NCBI GenBank assembly: GCA_036250195.1
Contig: JAVHZZ010000003.1
Coordinates: 33,944,335-34,008,334, forward strand
Direction of reading: 5' to 3'
From: Mixophyes australis
Taxonomy: Eukaryota; Chordata; Amphibia; Anura; Limnodynastidae
Length of the DNA: 64,000 nt
Shown: positions 35,095 to 46,194 of the stretch, in pieces
Layout of the letters: every line of letters begins with the position of its first letter
Numbering within the stretch: position 1 is the first letter of the stretch
Program-made: the position numbers and the translations under genes
Notes under the pieces: model-generated
What the model saw: only the letters and a program-made list of their open reading frames with translations
The model's database searches: none
What the model was told of the DNA's origin: nothing

Positions 35095-37740
35095 ATGGAT
35101 TCACATGTGTCCACAGGAGACCAGGAGCACCAAACAGCTGCTGGCACCTGTCATGATGATAGTAATCCCTCTACATTATCTGCTACAGCCTATGTTAAGG
35201 TGCATTGTGTTTTTAAGTCAGGGAAACAAAAATGTAAAAAAGCACCTTTTACCTTGGTAAAGAAAGAAACACCTGTAATCAAGGCAAAGTTAACTGCAGA
35301 AAAAAATAACATTTTCAACATGCCATTCTACACACAGAGTGGTAAGAAAAGAATGAGGCCTTCCCCTTTCTGTATGAGTGCTAGTTCTCCAACTGACGTT
35401 GAGGCATCTTCTTGTAAGGTCAGTGATGACGATGCAAGACCTTGTCATTCTGACTCAAAAAGTGGTGCCCAAATACTTTTAAGTGTAAAAGTCGAGCTGG
35501 AAGAAAACAGTAAGGCATTAGAAGAAACTGTATGTTTAGATTCAGAAATGACACAAATCCCTGAAGAGAGTCTATCCATGAGTGTTATGTGTAAGCCTAA
35601 CATTTCTGATACTGTACTACATTTGTGCAGATGTGTGGATCAGCAGCCCAAGTGTAGCTGGTGATACACAAATTGAGGATGCCACTTTGGAATTGCAACA
35701 GGGTGAGGGGGATATTTGTGTAACTGACGACAGCACTAATGAGGTTGTTGATGACGATGATGTTGTTTGTGTAAGTCTTGCACCAGTGGAAGCAGTTCTT
35801 GCCAGTGATAAGAAGAAGTCCATTGTCATGCCTGGGCATAAGACCAAAAAAGCCACCTCTTATGTGTGGAATTATTTTTACACAAATCCTGACAACAGTT
35901 GTCTAGCCATTTGTAACATTTGTAAAGCCACAGTCAGTAGTAAATAGCAACAAGCAGTCCAGCATCAGCTAGCTCCCTTCTTTCACCTAGATTCCGGCAC
36001 CTGCAATCTACACTCACAACACTGTCTTCATCAATATCCTCAGTAGCGATCGGAGTTAGTCCAGCATCCAAGATGCTAAGGCAAGATCACTCCTCCACTA
36101 TCCAGGATTCCTCAGAAGAATTCTTTAGCTTTAGTTCCCAAGCAGCTGCTGCTGCTGGGGGTGGATCTTCCTTCCAGAAGCAGACCAAGAAGAAGACTAC
36201 TAGTAGTTTTCAACAATTAACTATTAATCAAATGCTTTGCAAGAGGAAGCAAGTATGAAAGCTGTCACCCAGTCACAAAGCGGAACACAGACGCCGTGTT
36301 GACTATGCTAGTATTAGATCTGCGTCCAAAATCCACTATTAATGCAGCTGGTTTTAGACAGTTAATTGAGGTCTTGTGTCCCCGTTACCAAATTCCATCA
36401 CAACACCATGTTACTAGAAAAGCTATTCCTCACCTCTCCCAGAAGGATCGTTAAAATTTAATTATTGGGCTACAAAATGCTATTCTACCTACTGTACAAT
36501 TAACCACAGATATGTGGACAAGCAGAAGTGGGCAAGCTAAAGGATATATGACTGTGAGACAGCTGACTGGAATGGTGATTTGCCTTCACAAGCAGGAACA
36601 GCAGCAGCATGTACCCAACTACGTCAAGTTTTTCCCAGGTAGGCTACTCTGTGTATCACCAGCTTCACTAAGGGCATACAGCTGACAATCTGTTACAAAA
36701 AGTAAGGGATGTCATCGATACATGGCTTATCACACTTGGACTTTCCTCAGGATATGTATTTTCTGATAATGTCACCAATCATCATCATTATCATTTATTT
36801 ATATAGCACCAGCATATTCCGTAGCTCTTTACAATTGGGGACAAGCAGAGTATACTAATAAACAAACTGGGTAAAAAAACAAAGAGGTGAGGAGGCCCTG
36901 CTCGTAAGCTTACAATCTATGGGATATTGTGGGAGCATTACAGTTGGGTGAATTCCATCATATTCCCTGTTTTGCTCACACAGTGAAACTTGGTGGTTCA
37001 GAGATTTTTGAAAAATAACAGGGACGTGCAGGAGATGCTGTCTGTGGCCCATAAAATTTCGGGACATTTCCGGCATTCTGCAACAGCATGTAGGAGATTG
37101 TAGCAGCTAAAAAACAATTTAATTTGCCCTGCCACCAACTGATGCAAGAGGTGGTAACAAGGTGGAATTCCACCCTTTATATGCTTCTGAGGATGGAGGA
37201 ACAGCGAAAAGCAATCAACACTTACTCCATAAGCCATGACATTGGGAAAGGAGGTGGAATGTATTTTAGTCCTGTACAGTGGAGCATACTTTCCGTGTTG
37301 GTGACTGTGCTTGATCCTAGTTTAAGAGCTATATCTTTTCTTTGCTTCCAACTGACCTAGATCTCAAGAGATGAAAGGAGCACCTGGTGAGCAAGTTGAC
37401 AGCTCAAGTGGTATGTGGCACGACAGCGTCTCCTCTTTTAGTTTCTCAGGCAACTGCTGCTAGGAAAAAAGTTAGCTTTCCCCAGAGAACCAGTAATGAT
37501 GCAGATGACCCAGCACAACATTCTGACATTTGGTCTAATCTAAAAGAATGGACCAAAAACCGTGACACCTCGGCCGTAACTCCACCTGATCCTACTATTA
37601 ACATCCAAAGAATGGTGGAGGATTATTTTATTGACAGCATTAAAATAGACACATCAGACAGTCCCTTTACATACTGGAGGAAAAAATGCAATTTGGAGAC
37701 CCATGTACAAACTCTCTTTGCAATACCCCGCAAGGGAGTT
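35095..37740 (+). pseudogene. hAT family 2 transposase, N-terminus to truncated C-terminus
   Basis: The likely start is the ATG at 35095. Pieces in order are a Ser/Lys-rich N-terminus with PFYTQSGKKRMRPSPF, a BED zinc finger (VWNYFYTNPDNSCLAICNIC) near 35860-35930 that stops before its His pair, a VLDLRPK...VLCPRYQIPS region near 36315-36400, TTDMWTSRSGQAK with the first catalytic Asp near 36500, SDNVTN with the second near 36765, PCFAHT after a SINE insertion, TRWNSTLYML near 37155, and ARKKVSFPQR to DSPFTYW near 37460-37675. It is cut at about 37740 before the dimerisation block. Multiple stops and frameshifts show it is dead. It is homologous to the intact transposase at 58859. Confidence 0.8.
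36779..36922 (-). repeat. SINE 3' fragment inside hAT-2 transposase
   Basis: On the minus strand it carries the ATAGATTGTAAGCTTACGAG core and a GCTATATAAATAAATGATAA tail, as in the V-SINE-like copies. It interrupts the transposase between SDNVTN and the following I-V-G-A segment. Confidence 0.7.
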
Positions 37741-38228
37741 TGGAGTTTGCTGCAAGGGACGTGCAGGTCGCAGCCCTCCAAGTTAACTATCAGCAGAGTG
37801 GTTGGTGAACAGACGTGGTCGTGCAGGCAGAGGTCAAACCATACTGGCAAATGTGGTATCAAAGGGTAATACAAATCGGAGTCAGAAAGCCAAAGGTCAG
37901 ATACAGCTGGAGCAATCAGGCTGAAGGGAGATCCAGAAACAGGACCAGGGATATCCGGGTTGGTGAACAGGAGGTCAGACAGAGAGTAGGGAAACAGGCT
38001 GGAACGCTGGAGCATAGGAAGACCTAGATATTCTGGTGCCTACCTAGTGTTAGAGGCAGGTTTAAATAGTGGAGCCCTATCATGATTGGTGGCAGAGGAG
38101 GCAGCGGCCCGAACAGCTGACCGCCGACAGGAAGTGCAGAAAAGCTCCCCGTTGCTAGGAAACGGAGACAGGAGCGGACACACATGCGCACGGTAATCCT
38201 GAGGAGAGAGGGCAGCATCCAGCTGCCT
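37741..38228. mobile_element. Unclassified LTR-like insert
   Basis: A GC-richer block of about 490 bases interrupts the hAT-2 sequence. It is rich in CAGG/GGTCAGA phrases (GTATCAAAGGGTAATACAAA, GTTAGAGGCAGGTTTAAATA) that resemble LTR-retrotransposon flanking sequence, but no inverted TG..CA ends or duplication were found. Confidence 0.35.
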
Positions 38229-38800
38229 AGCATCAGACAGTTTTTTGGGGGCCCAAACAAACCAAGAACTTAAGCCACAAAAGTAGCAGTCCTTGTTGCT
38301 AAAGTTCTTGTTTTGTTAAAATGTGCATGTCCTTTTTAAGATCTAAAATAACGCTGGGTGGGAGGGCCCAAGGACAATTCCATCTTGCTTCACTTTTCTT
38401 TTGTGCCACTGCTGTGCGACATTGTTTCCTACATGTGCTATGAACTGCCGTGTATTTTTGCCATTGCTCTGTCGATTATATTGAAGCAGCTACAAGAACA
38501 ATTTAATTTGCCCTGCCACCAACTGAAGAAAGAGGTGGTAACAAGGTGGAAATGCACCCTCTATATTCTTCAGAGAATGGAGGAAGAGCAAAAAGTCATC
38601 AGTCTTAGCGTTCATTGGTTTGTTAAACAGTACCTGCTACCCCTACTGTTTCTGTGTGAGTTTGTTAAACCTTTTTAACATACAGTATTTTCATCTTGCA
38701 CTGTTTGACATTTTGGCCTTGGTCTGTCATCTTTTGTGTCAGTCGACAATTCAGGTTTCAACAGTATTATTAGATCGCCAATTCAAATGGTGGACGGTAT
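38229..38800 (+). pseudogene. hAT-2 3' untranslated module fused to transposase fragment
   Basis: From 38229 the sequence is the hAT-2 3' untranslated module, with a stem-loop at 38256-38317. At about 38505 it changes to the transposase RW region (NLPCHQLKKEVVTRWKCTL) for about 135 bases, then returns to 3'-module-like sequence. Such an order cannot arise from a simple deletion. Confidence 0.6.
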
Positions 38801-39060
38801 GATTAGGTAGACTATTCAAATGTGGACAGTACTATTATAGGACTAGGGAAATGGCTAAGGACAGGTCTAGGGACAGGGATAGGGACAGGTCTAGAGATAG
38901 GGACAGTTTTAGGGATAGGGACAGGGTTAGAGTTAGGGATAATACTGTCTACATTTGAATTGTCAACCTAATAAATACTGTCTACATTGCAACTGATGTC
39001 CTAATAATAATGTCAATGCCATTATATTGTCAACTTTATAACCTCATCTACTCTGCTGAC
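38801..39060. repeat. TAGGGACAGG minisatellite between inverted arms
   Basis: A degenerate array of AGGGATAGGGACAGG-type units lies between arms containing TTCAAATGTGGACAGTACT on the left and ACTGTCTACATTTGAA on the right. The layout suggests a foldback element with a telomere-like interior. Confidence 0.55.
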
Positions 39061-39288
39061 CATCATATTATGTCTATCCAACAAAAGGGTGGGTGGGAGT
39101 TCCGAAGGACAATTCCATCTTGCACCACTTTTCTTTTCTGCCACTGCTGTGTTGCAATGTTTCCTAAATGTGCTATGAACTGCCGTGTTCTTTGCAAAAT
39201 TTAGCTTTCCTAAGACACCCATTGAAGATGCAGATGACTCGGCACACCATTTTAACATCTGGTCTGGTCTACTCTAAATGAATTGACC
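39061..39288 (+). pseudogene. hAT-2 3' module joined to transposase piece
   Basis: GGGTGGGTGGGAGTTCCGAAG and the CAATTCCATCTTGC phrase belong to the hAT-2 3' module. From about 39200 the reading switches to transposase, SFPKTPIEDADDSAHH, the region matching 37465-37520. It continues at 42273 after the nested element. Confidence 0.6.
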
Positions 39289-39536
39289 CAGTGTCGGACT
39301 GGGGCATGAAAGGCCCACCGGGGAATGCAACACTAGGGGCCCACCAAAGGGGGTGTGGTCAGTGATCATAGAGGCGGGACCAGACACTAGAGGGGGAGTG
39401 GTCAGTCCACAAAGGACAGCTAGCACCTTAGTGCAGTATATAAAGAATGCAGTGTGTGTATAAAGAATACACAGTCTTGACCTGCCCCTTAGATTGGGCA
39501 GAACAGTCACCAAAAATCAGGATTGTCCCACTAGAC

Positions 39537-39665
39537 CAGGATTGGCTAACCTGTGGCACTCCAGGTGTTGTGAAACTACAAGCTTTGCCAATATATAGCA
39601 GCTTATTGCTGGAAGGGTATGCTGGGTTTCACAACACCTGGAGTACCACAGGTTAGCCAAGCCTG
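39537..39665. mobile_element. 129-bp palindromic hAT MITE
   Basis: CAGGATTGGCTAACCTGTGG at the left is mirrored at the right (CCACAGGTTAGCCAAGCCTG), with the CTCCAGGTGTTGTGAAAC arm also inverted. It is flanked by perfect CACTAGAC duplications at 39529-39536 and 39666-39673. Confidence 0.88.
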
Positions 39666-40233
39666 CACTAGACTCAGATCATTTGACAGACTGTCCTACT
39701 TGTTCTTGTGACTTTTACCACCTGTGGCTGCTGGTTTCTTTAGTTGCGGCTTGTCTGGATCGTGGAATGTTGAGGGCCCTATTTGGATAAATAAAAATAA
39801 TGGGTACATTTAGAAAATTCCAACCAGCCCCGGCATTAAATAAATAGGACCCACAATTAATACATAGGCCTTCCTCCAGCCCCAACATAAAATAGTATTC
39901 CCATTTAATAAATAACCCTGATACCCTCCCTCCAAACAGCGCCTGCAATAAATTAATAGCATTTACATTTAATACATCCATTTCCCACAACCATTCCCAG
40001 CATTAAATAATGTTCACATTTAATAGATAGCACTCCTCCACACACTCAGCCCCACATTCAATTATAGACCTAAAACACCTTAGCATTAAATTAAAGGTCC
40101 CATCACCCCCTCCCTATAGTGTTTTCTGTGCAGCCCTCCTCCCTATAGTTTAGTATAGTCAGCCCCCCTATGCCACACAGGAGTGCTCCCAAACAATGTT
40201 ATGCCACACAGGAGTGCCATGTTATGCCACACA

Positions 40234-41281
40234 CAGGGCCTGATTAAGGGTTCCAGCCGCCCCAGGCTAACACTTCGGTTGATGCCCCCCCACGCGCGCG
40301 CGAGAGCGCGCCTCCCGCCCCAACCCATACCTATACCTATTCTGTACAGATTTTTGCCTTAGATAGGTTTCCTGCCAAATTCCATCCTTTTCCTCTTGAA
40401 TTAATTCCCAGCTCTTCCCCTGACGCTTCCCATATTCATTCCTCCTCTCTCCACTGCCTTAATGGACTCCTGTTCCCCATCTCTTTTTGGAAAAATAGTC
40501 AAAACTTCTGAAAATGATCTGCCACGCTAATGCATATCGGTATTCACTTTTGACAGTATTTTTAAATTTTGATATGTCCTCAGTGCTATTACTCGTGTAT
40601 TTATAATGTTGACATGTGAATAAATAAAATATTAAAATAAACACAAGGAGCAGAGGATAACACATACCATACACTCCAGCTTGTCAATGAGCTGTTCCAA
40701 GCGATTAATCTGTACAGACCACTGAGTGTCACCATCTACCAGCAAACCTACCAGATATAGAGGGAACTTTACATATAGTTAGAGGAAGGTAACCACTTCA
40801 CATAGAGAGAGCTGAAAATATACCAGTTGTCAGAATCCCAGGATAAGCATCTGCTGGTGAGAGGCAGACAGACTGATGCCCGCGCAGCCTACTTTAACTT
40901 ACCTTGAGGACTGCCGGACTGGTCCTCTTCTGTCCCGTGCGACGCTCCGGTGCTTCTTCCTTCTAGCAGTGCGGGCGCGATCTGTCTGCTTAGTGTTACT
41001 AAACAGCGCACCGCGCCCGCACTGACAGCTAAGCAGAAACTGTCAGCTGCCGCCTGCTTATTGGAGCTGAGCCTGTCACTGACTGTGTATGGAGTCATAG
41101 GTGGACTCCATACACAGGGGCGGACCCCATAAGGTAGGAATTTCAGGGGGGGGGGGGGGCGACGGGTTGCATCAGCCACAAAAAAAAAAGGACTTTTTTT
41201 TCTACTTAACCAGCGCTGCGCCCACCCCGACCCAGCGCCCCAGGCTGCAGCCTGGTCAGCCTGTTGGCTAATCAGGCCCTG
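40234..41281. mobile_element. Non-autonomous hAT element, third level of nest
   Basis: Both ends read CAGGGCCTGATTA inward, and perfect GCCACACA octamers flank it (40226-40233 and 41282-41289). The 1048-bp interior is GC-rich near both ends and contains inverted phrases such as AGTGCGGGCGCG around 40970 and CGCGCCCGCACT around 41012. No transposase. Confidence 0.87.
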
Positions 41282-41765
41282 GCCACACAGTAGTACCAAA
41301 AATTCACAAATGCCACGCTATAGTGTCCCCAATTCAAATTATGCCTGCAATAGTGCCGCCCAATTCATATATATATATATTATTTACTATTAAAAATCTC
41401 AATGTGCAGATTCATGTGAGGTACTTGTAAATTTAAAAGTGAAACATATTGCATATTCTCTATTTGCATTTCTAGATGTTTATTTCAAAGCTGAACCTTC
41501 TATTACAGCAGATTTGTTAGCCCAAGGCACAGGTTTATTATATGACGGTTTCTGAGTGTGTTTAAATCTCAATCTTTACATTTAAAAGTGCTGGTTACCT
41601 ACGATAGGGGGTGCTTAATCGGTTTTTTTTGCCAGCATTGCAACAAATAATGCCTGTGAATCACCAGTTCAACTTTAATTAACAATGTATTTCCTTTTAA
41701 TCACTATCATTTATTCTTATTATAAACAAATAGCAATACAAAATTATTGTGTAAAAACATTAATA

Positions 41766-41775
41766 ATGTGTGTGT

Positions 41776-41842
<67 letters not shown>

Positions 41843-41850
41843 TATATAGA
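41766..41850. repeat. (TA)n/(CA)n microsatellite
   Basis: An uninterrupted TA stretch followed by CA units, then CATA and CAAA repeats to about 41890. ORFs of alternating Tyr/Ile here are repeat products. Confidence 0.9.
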
Positions 41851-42021
41851 CAGACAGAGACATACATACATACATACAAACAAACAAACATACAAGTGGC
41901 TGGAAGCTACTTACCATAAGTTGATTTTAGCAGCCTCTCTGCTCCTCGATGCTCCAGGCAGCCTCTTTCCTTCTGATGCTCCAGGCAATCAGCTGACAGG
42001 GGGAGGGGGCGGGTCACATGA

Positions 42022-42115
42022 TCGCAGCTGCGATCGCATATGAAAGATGACTGGCTGTCAGTGACAGCCAGTCATCTTTCAAATGCGATTGCAGCTGGGA
42101 TCGCATTTGAAGTAG
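42022..42115. repeat. Inverted repeat with about 35-bp arms
   Basis: GATCGCATATGAAAGATGAC and its mirror (GTCATCTTTCAAATGCGATT) pair around a GTCAGTGAC centre near 42060. It is part of the right side of the 39289-42264 element. Confidence 0.75.
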
Positions 42116-42272
42116 CGGTGACGCCGGGGAGGACAGCGGGCTGCCTAGTGCGGACAACGGGTCCCCAGGGGCAGCTCCGCCCACTTTGAAAAGGGTGTGT
42201 GGCCGTAAGGTATCCGGGCCTACCGGTGATTTTACCGGTAGCCCGCTGGGCCAGTCCGACCCTGAAGTGACC

Positions 42273-42600
42273 ACAATTCGTGACACTGCTGCCGTAACTC
42301 CACCTGATCCTACTATCGACATCCAAAGATTGGTGAAGGATGATTTTATTGACAGCGTACAAATAGACGTCAGACAGTCTCTTTACATGCTGGGAGGATA
42401 AAAAGGCAATTTGGAGACCCATGTACAAACTCGCTTTGCAATACCTAAGCTGCCCACCCTCCAGTGTGTACTCAGAAAGAGTTTTCAGCTCAGCAGAAAA
42501 CCTTGTCAGCGATCGGCGTTTGAGGCTATTTCCTAAAAATGTGCAAAAGATGATATTCATCAAAATGAACTACAAATTCCTCAAGGAAGGCCTTTAGTGG
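42273..42600 (+). pseudogene. hAT-2 transposase C-terminus
   Basis: Reading across one frameshift near 42400 gives PPDPTIDIQRLVKDDFIDS, a KLALQYLSCPPSSVYSERV region with the catalytic-type Glu retained, NLVSDR and a closing MIFIKMN. It is the continuation of the piece ending at 39288. Confidence 0.75.
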
Positions 42601-43097
42601 CAATTACATCAAAGTACAGAGACTTCTAAGCTATTGGTAGCTTATTTTGTGGGGCCCAAACAAACCAAGCACTTCAGCCACAAAAGTTGCACTCCTTGTC
42701 GCTGGAGTGCTTGGTTTGTTAAACTGTACAGGTCCTTTTCAATGTCTTACAAAAGGGTGGGTGGGAGGTCCCAAGGACAATTCCATCTTGCACCACTTTT
42801 CTTTTCAGCCACTGCTGTGTGGCAATGTTACCTAGATGTGCTGTGAAGTGCCGTGTGTTTGTGTCATTGCTCTGTTGCTTAGTATCCAACCAGCTTGCTG
42901 CAGTCTTTGGCCGAAAGTGGATGAAGATAATATTGTGACCTGTGAGGTGGTCAAAATTGACTGGATATGACTGGAAATTAGCGTTATTGAAATTAATAAT
43001 ATTGTAGGAACAAAAAAAAAAGCATGTTTTAGCAATTTTTGTAAAAAATACAGATACAAAACCAAAGCCAAAATACGGAGGTCAGTGAACATCTCTA
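42601..43097 (+). repeat. hAT-2 3' untranslated module and right terminus
   Basis: Contains the stem-loop 42659-42720, the GGACAATTCCATCTTGCACC phrase, GCAGTCTTTGGCCG, CCAAAA runs and the terminal GTGAACATCTCTA. The same order is seen at 6600-7151. Confidence 0.75.
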
Positions 43098-43752
43098 ATC
43101 ATAACCTATCTTAAGAAATGTGTGGATTTGAATACGAGCAGAACTATGCAGCATTTTCATCCTCTTTTAAAAACATGTAGAATAGGCACATTTTGCATTC
43201 CCTTCCTCTTGCAGGACAGACAAATGCCCCTTCACTTGGCTATCTTATGACCTCTTTCCACTGAGCAATCTCCTTAGCTCCTCACTGAGCTGTCCAATCA
43301 GACTTTCTGCCTATGGGCCCTCCACTCAGCTACTCACTGAGCTCTACATTGAGCTGCAGATAGGTGCAGTAACCTGCAGATAGGTGCAGTAACATACCTT
43401 TTCAAACCTTTGGGGGAGGATCCCAAACTCCAGAATCTGAACAAGTGGCAAATCATTGCCCCTGTGCAATGTTGAGGTAAAGCCACTGTTAGACGATGAT
43501 CAGTCGTAGTAAGAGCAAGTAAGTACTTAGTGCTCTTTGTAAAAATATGCAATTTAATACTGTGGGTTTACATGTGTGGTAGGAAGATAGAGACAAAAAG
43601 TAAGGGTTAAATATTTATTTAAGCAAAAGTTGATGATGATAATAATATACTGTTTGACATTGTATAAGAATAAAGTCAACTATTACTTTTGATGTAAGTG
43701 AAATAGGAAGGATCAAGCAATATCTCTGCTACAATGAAGTAAGGTGGTAGTA
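43098..43752. other. Unannotated DNA between hAT copies
   Basis: A 21-base phrase containing TGCAGATAGGTGCAGTAAC is duplicated in tandem at 43353-43394. Nothing else recognised. Confidence 0.4.
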
Positions 43753-44287
43753 AAAAAAACTAGGGATGTGCACTGGCCACTTTTGGTGTCTCGTGTTTTG
43801 TGTTTTGGATTCGGATTTGCTTGAGGTTTTGGGTTCGGATTTGTTTCGCAAAACACCTAACGAAAGGTTTTGGTTCGGATTTAAGTTTTGGATTCGGATT
43901 TATTTTGAAAAAAACACAAAAAGTGTTAAAATCAAGTTTTTTGGTTTATTTTCACTCCTACGCTATTATTAACCTCAATAACATTCAATAACAATCATTT
44001 CCACTAATTCCCAGTCTATTCTGAACACCTCATACCTCGCAATATTGTTTTTAGTCCAAAACGTTTCACCGAGGTAGCTTTCTGGACTGCATAGTGCAGT
44101 GGTCCCGGTACACAATTTGGTACCGGGGCCACAATACCTCCACCTTCAAATGGTCTGAATACCACTGCACAGCTACCTGCTCCTACATCCTCTGCAGCAT
44201 ATACAGGGTGTAGTTCGAGAGTGTCAATACCTCTTGTTTTTGACGATGACAGGTCATTTTCATTAATTTATGATTTGGCAGCAACAG

Positions 44288-44644
44288 TCAACGTTGTTTA
44301 ATATCTGATCCGCCTCTATCTGGACTGCATAGTGGAGTGGCCCCGGTACCCAATTTGGTACCAGTGCCACAATACCTCCTCCAACTTTCAAGTGTAGTGT
44401 AGTGCATATTGCCAACTTTACGTTTCTCCTCAGATGATTTTAAGTTTCTCTTTTTGCTACTTTTTGAGAACTTGGGCTTTTTGGATTTTACATGCCCTGT
44501 ACTAGGAGATTGGGCATCGGGCTTGCCAGACGACGTTGATGGCATTTCATCGTCTATGTCATGACTAGTGGCAGCAGCTTCAGCATTAGGAGGAAGTGGG
44601 TCTTGATCTTTCCCTACTTTATCCTCCAAATTTTTGTTTTCCAT
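44288..44644 (-). pseudogene. hAT-1 transposase N-terminal stub, copy 1
   Basis: From the ATG at 44644 the frame matches the first 80 or so residues of the intact transposase (MENKNLEDKVGKDQDPLPPN and the Lys/Ser-rich KSKKPKFSKSSKKRN), then runs into left-arm sequence (WRRYCGTGTKLG), which is the reverse reading of the GC-rich palindrome. The deletion removes the BED finger and the whole catalytic domain. Readings upstream of the ATG rely on non-ATG starts and are not used. Confidence 0.85.
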
Positions 44645-44951
44645 TATATGTAGCACAAGAGAGCGTACCCCTAAGCCACACACACTCGGCAAAGCCTTTA
44701 AAAATTATATGCGGCTCAGGAGAGTACCACTGGACTTATACTGCTGAATCAGAGAACTTTGTAATATAGCAGTACCAATGGACTTATACTGCAAAATCGG
44801 TGAACTTTGTAATATTGCAGTACCAATGGACTTATACTGCAGGATTGTTTTTGGATATTTTTTTTTAATTTCTTTTTTTTATAATTATTTTTTTTATAAC
44901 TTTTTTTTACATTTTTTATAACTTGGGAATAATGGGGAAATAACAATGCCC

Positions 44952-45200
44952 TTAGAAGGACAGAGCACAGGACACAGCACCACTGGACTGAACAGGACAC
45001 AGCACAGGACCCAGCAGCACCACTGAACTCAGAAGGACAGAGCACAGGACACAGCACCACTGGACTGAGCAGAACACAGCACAGCACAGCACAGAACTGA
45101 ACAGCACAGCACAGAACTGAACAGCACAGCACAGCACAGCACAGCACAGAACTGAACAGCACAGCACAGCACGAGATATAGCAGGACAGAGGACCACCTA
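44952..45200. repeat. CACAG-rich simple repeat of hAT-1 right arm
   Basis: Overlapping ACAGCACAGC and ACACAGCACAGGAC units. Cys/Val-rich minus-strand ORFs across this are repeat products. The same block is at 54220-54405 and 62050-63240. Confidence 0.85.
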
Positions 45201-45433
45201 ACACAACCTCCCTCTACCCTGATCAATGCCCGAGTAAAGATGGCGGCGGCTAGCGGGGAATTTATAGAATACGAGTATCGCGAGATCCGACAGCGGGATT
45301 ATGACTCAGAGCCTCGGTTTCAGTTTCGCAATTGGCGGGAATACCCGGATCTGTCTCGGATCCGGCTCGGATCAGCAACGTTTGGGTGGGCTCGGATTTC
45401 AGATATCCGAGCCCGCTCATCTCTAAAAAAAAC

Positions 45434-46186
45434 CTGCAGATGGAACAGTACAGTTTTTCAAATCATTTACATACCTGGAATTTCTACATTGATCTATATA
45501 AATTAGTCTCTTTTTTTCATGTATTTGGGCTGCTCTCATTGAATACTAAAGTGTTAAAGTGTTTTTTGCATCTGCACAAATTATTAAATGAATAATAATG
45601 TAAACCGGAAACTTTATTTATATACATATATTTATAATATCTATTTAACATATAAGTATTAATATATATCTCTATAGATATATCTTTTATGTCACACCTA
45701 TATGTCTGCAAATATCTTATATTAGGCTTGCAATTGGTCAGCTCATAAAACTAAATGGCCAAAAATTACTTCTAGTCAAATCATATATTATGTAAACACA
45801 TTTATCACAGTATATGATTGGCTCATATGTTTTTAAAAGGGGATCTATTTCACTATGGTCCAAGAAATATATCTATGCAATAATAAATATACAATCTACA
45901 CAGATATATAATCTTAGCTCATTGACTATGCAGAATTTATTTGTCCAAACCTTTGCAGCCTGATATAAATATATTTGTATGCAATTTTGATATATATATT
46001 GTTATTGATTCTAAAAATAATAATAATTCGACATGAAAACTCTAACTATATAACAAAACACAAAACATAAAACTATATGACAAACACTTAATAATTAATA
46101 TGCATATTGGATCCTTGTAAGAAAATAGAAGTATAGCTAGCTACCTGTTGATGTCTTAATAGGATACTTCTTTCTTTTCTTAACTC
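45434..46186. other. Unannotated very AT-rich DNA
   Basis: Dense ATATAT-type sequence, no gene recognised. Confidence 0.4.
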
Positions 46187-46194
46187 CATCTCAT

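Larger units (their letters stand above)
39289..42264. mobile_element. Non-autonomous hAT element inside hAT-2 copy B
   Basis: Ends are CAGTGTCGGACTGG (left) and the inverted CAGGGTCGGACTGG (right). Flanking octamers are AATTGACC (39281-39288) and AAGTGACC (42265-42272), seven of eight matching, and the host hAT-2 transposase reading resumes across the element. The 2976-bp interior has no transposase and contains two further nested elements and a TA/CA microsatellite. Confidence 0.78.
34660..43097 (+). mobile_element. hAT family 2, scrambled copy B
   Basis: A hAT-2 5' region (with GGCTCGGTACTTTCGCGC and GTCGTCGGATCTTATGAG) is followed by transposase pieces on the plus strand and a 3' end finishing GTCAGTGAACATCTCTA. 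The pieces do not follow a single simple order. The 3' untranslated module recurs near 38.25, 38.65, 39.08 and 42.65 kb, and pieces of transposase lie between the occurrences. Several later insertions are nested inside. The left border is approximate and no target duplication could be confirmed. Confidence 0.6.
43761..45425 (-). mobile_element. hAT family 1, copy 1 (deletion derivative)
   Basis: The element begins TAGGGATGTGCACTGGC and ends GCTCATCTCTA, and perfect octamers AAAAAAAC flank it (43753-43760 and 45426-45433). It keeps both arms and the first codons of the transposase and lacks almost all of the transposase body. The terminal 100 bases on each side are rich in TCGGAT. The right arm carries three 48-bp repeats and CACAG-rich sequence. 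It could move only if transposase is supplied by another copy. Confidence 0.9.

Noticed and set aside
37741..38228. A complete LTR
   Set aside because: No TG...CA termini, primer-binding site or target duplication could be found, so only an LTR-like insert is recorded.
41707..42043. Tyr/Ile-rich ORFs
   Set aside because: Products of the TA/CA microsatellite.
44749..45226. Cys/Val/Leu-rich minus-strand ORFs, also at 54150-54676 and 62041-63274
   Set aside because: They are translations of CACAG simple repeats in the hAT-1 right arm and recur in each copy.
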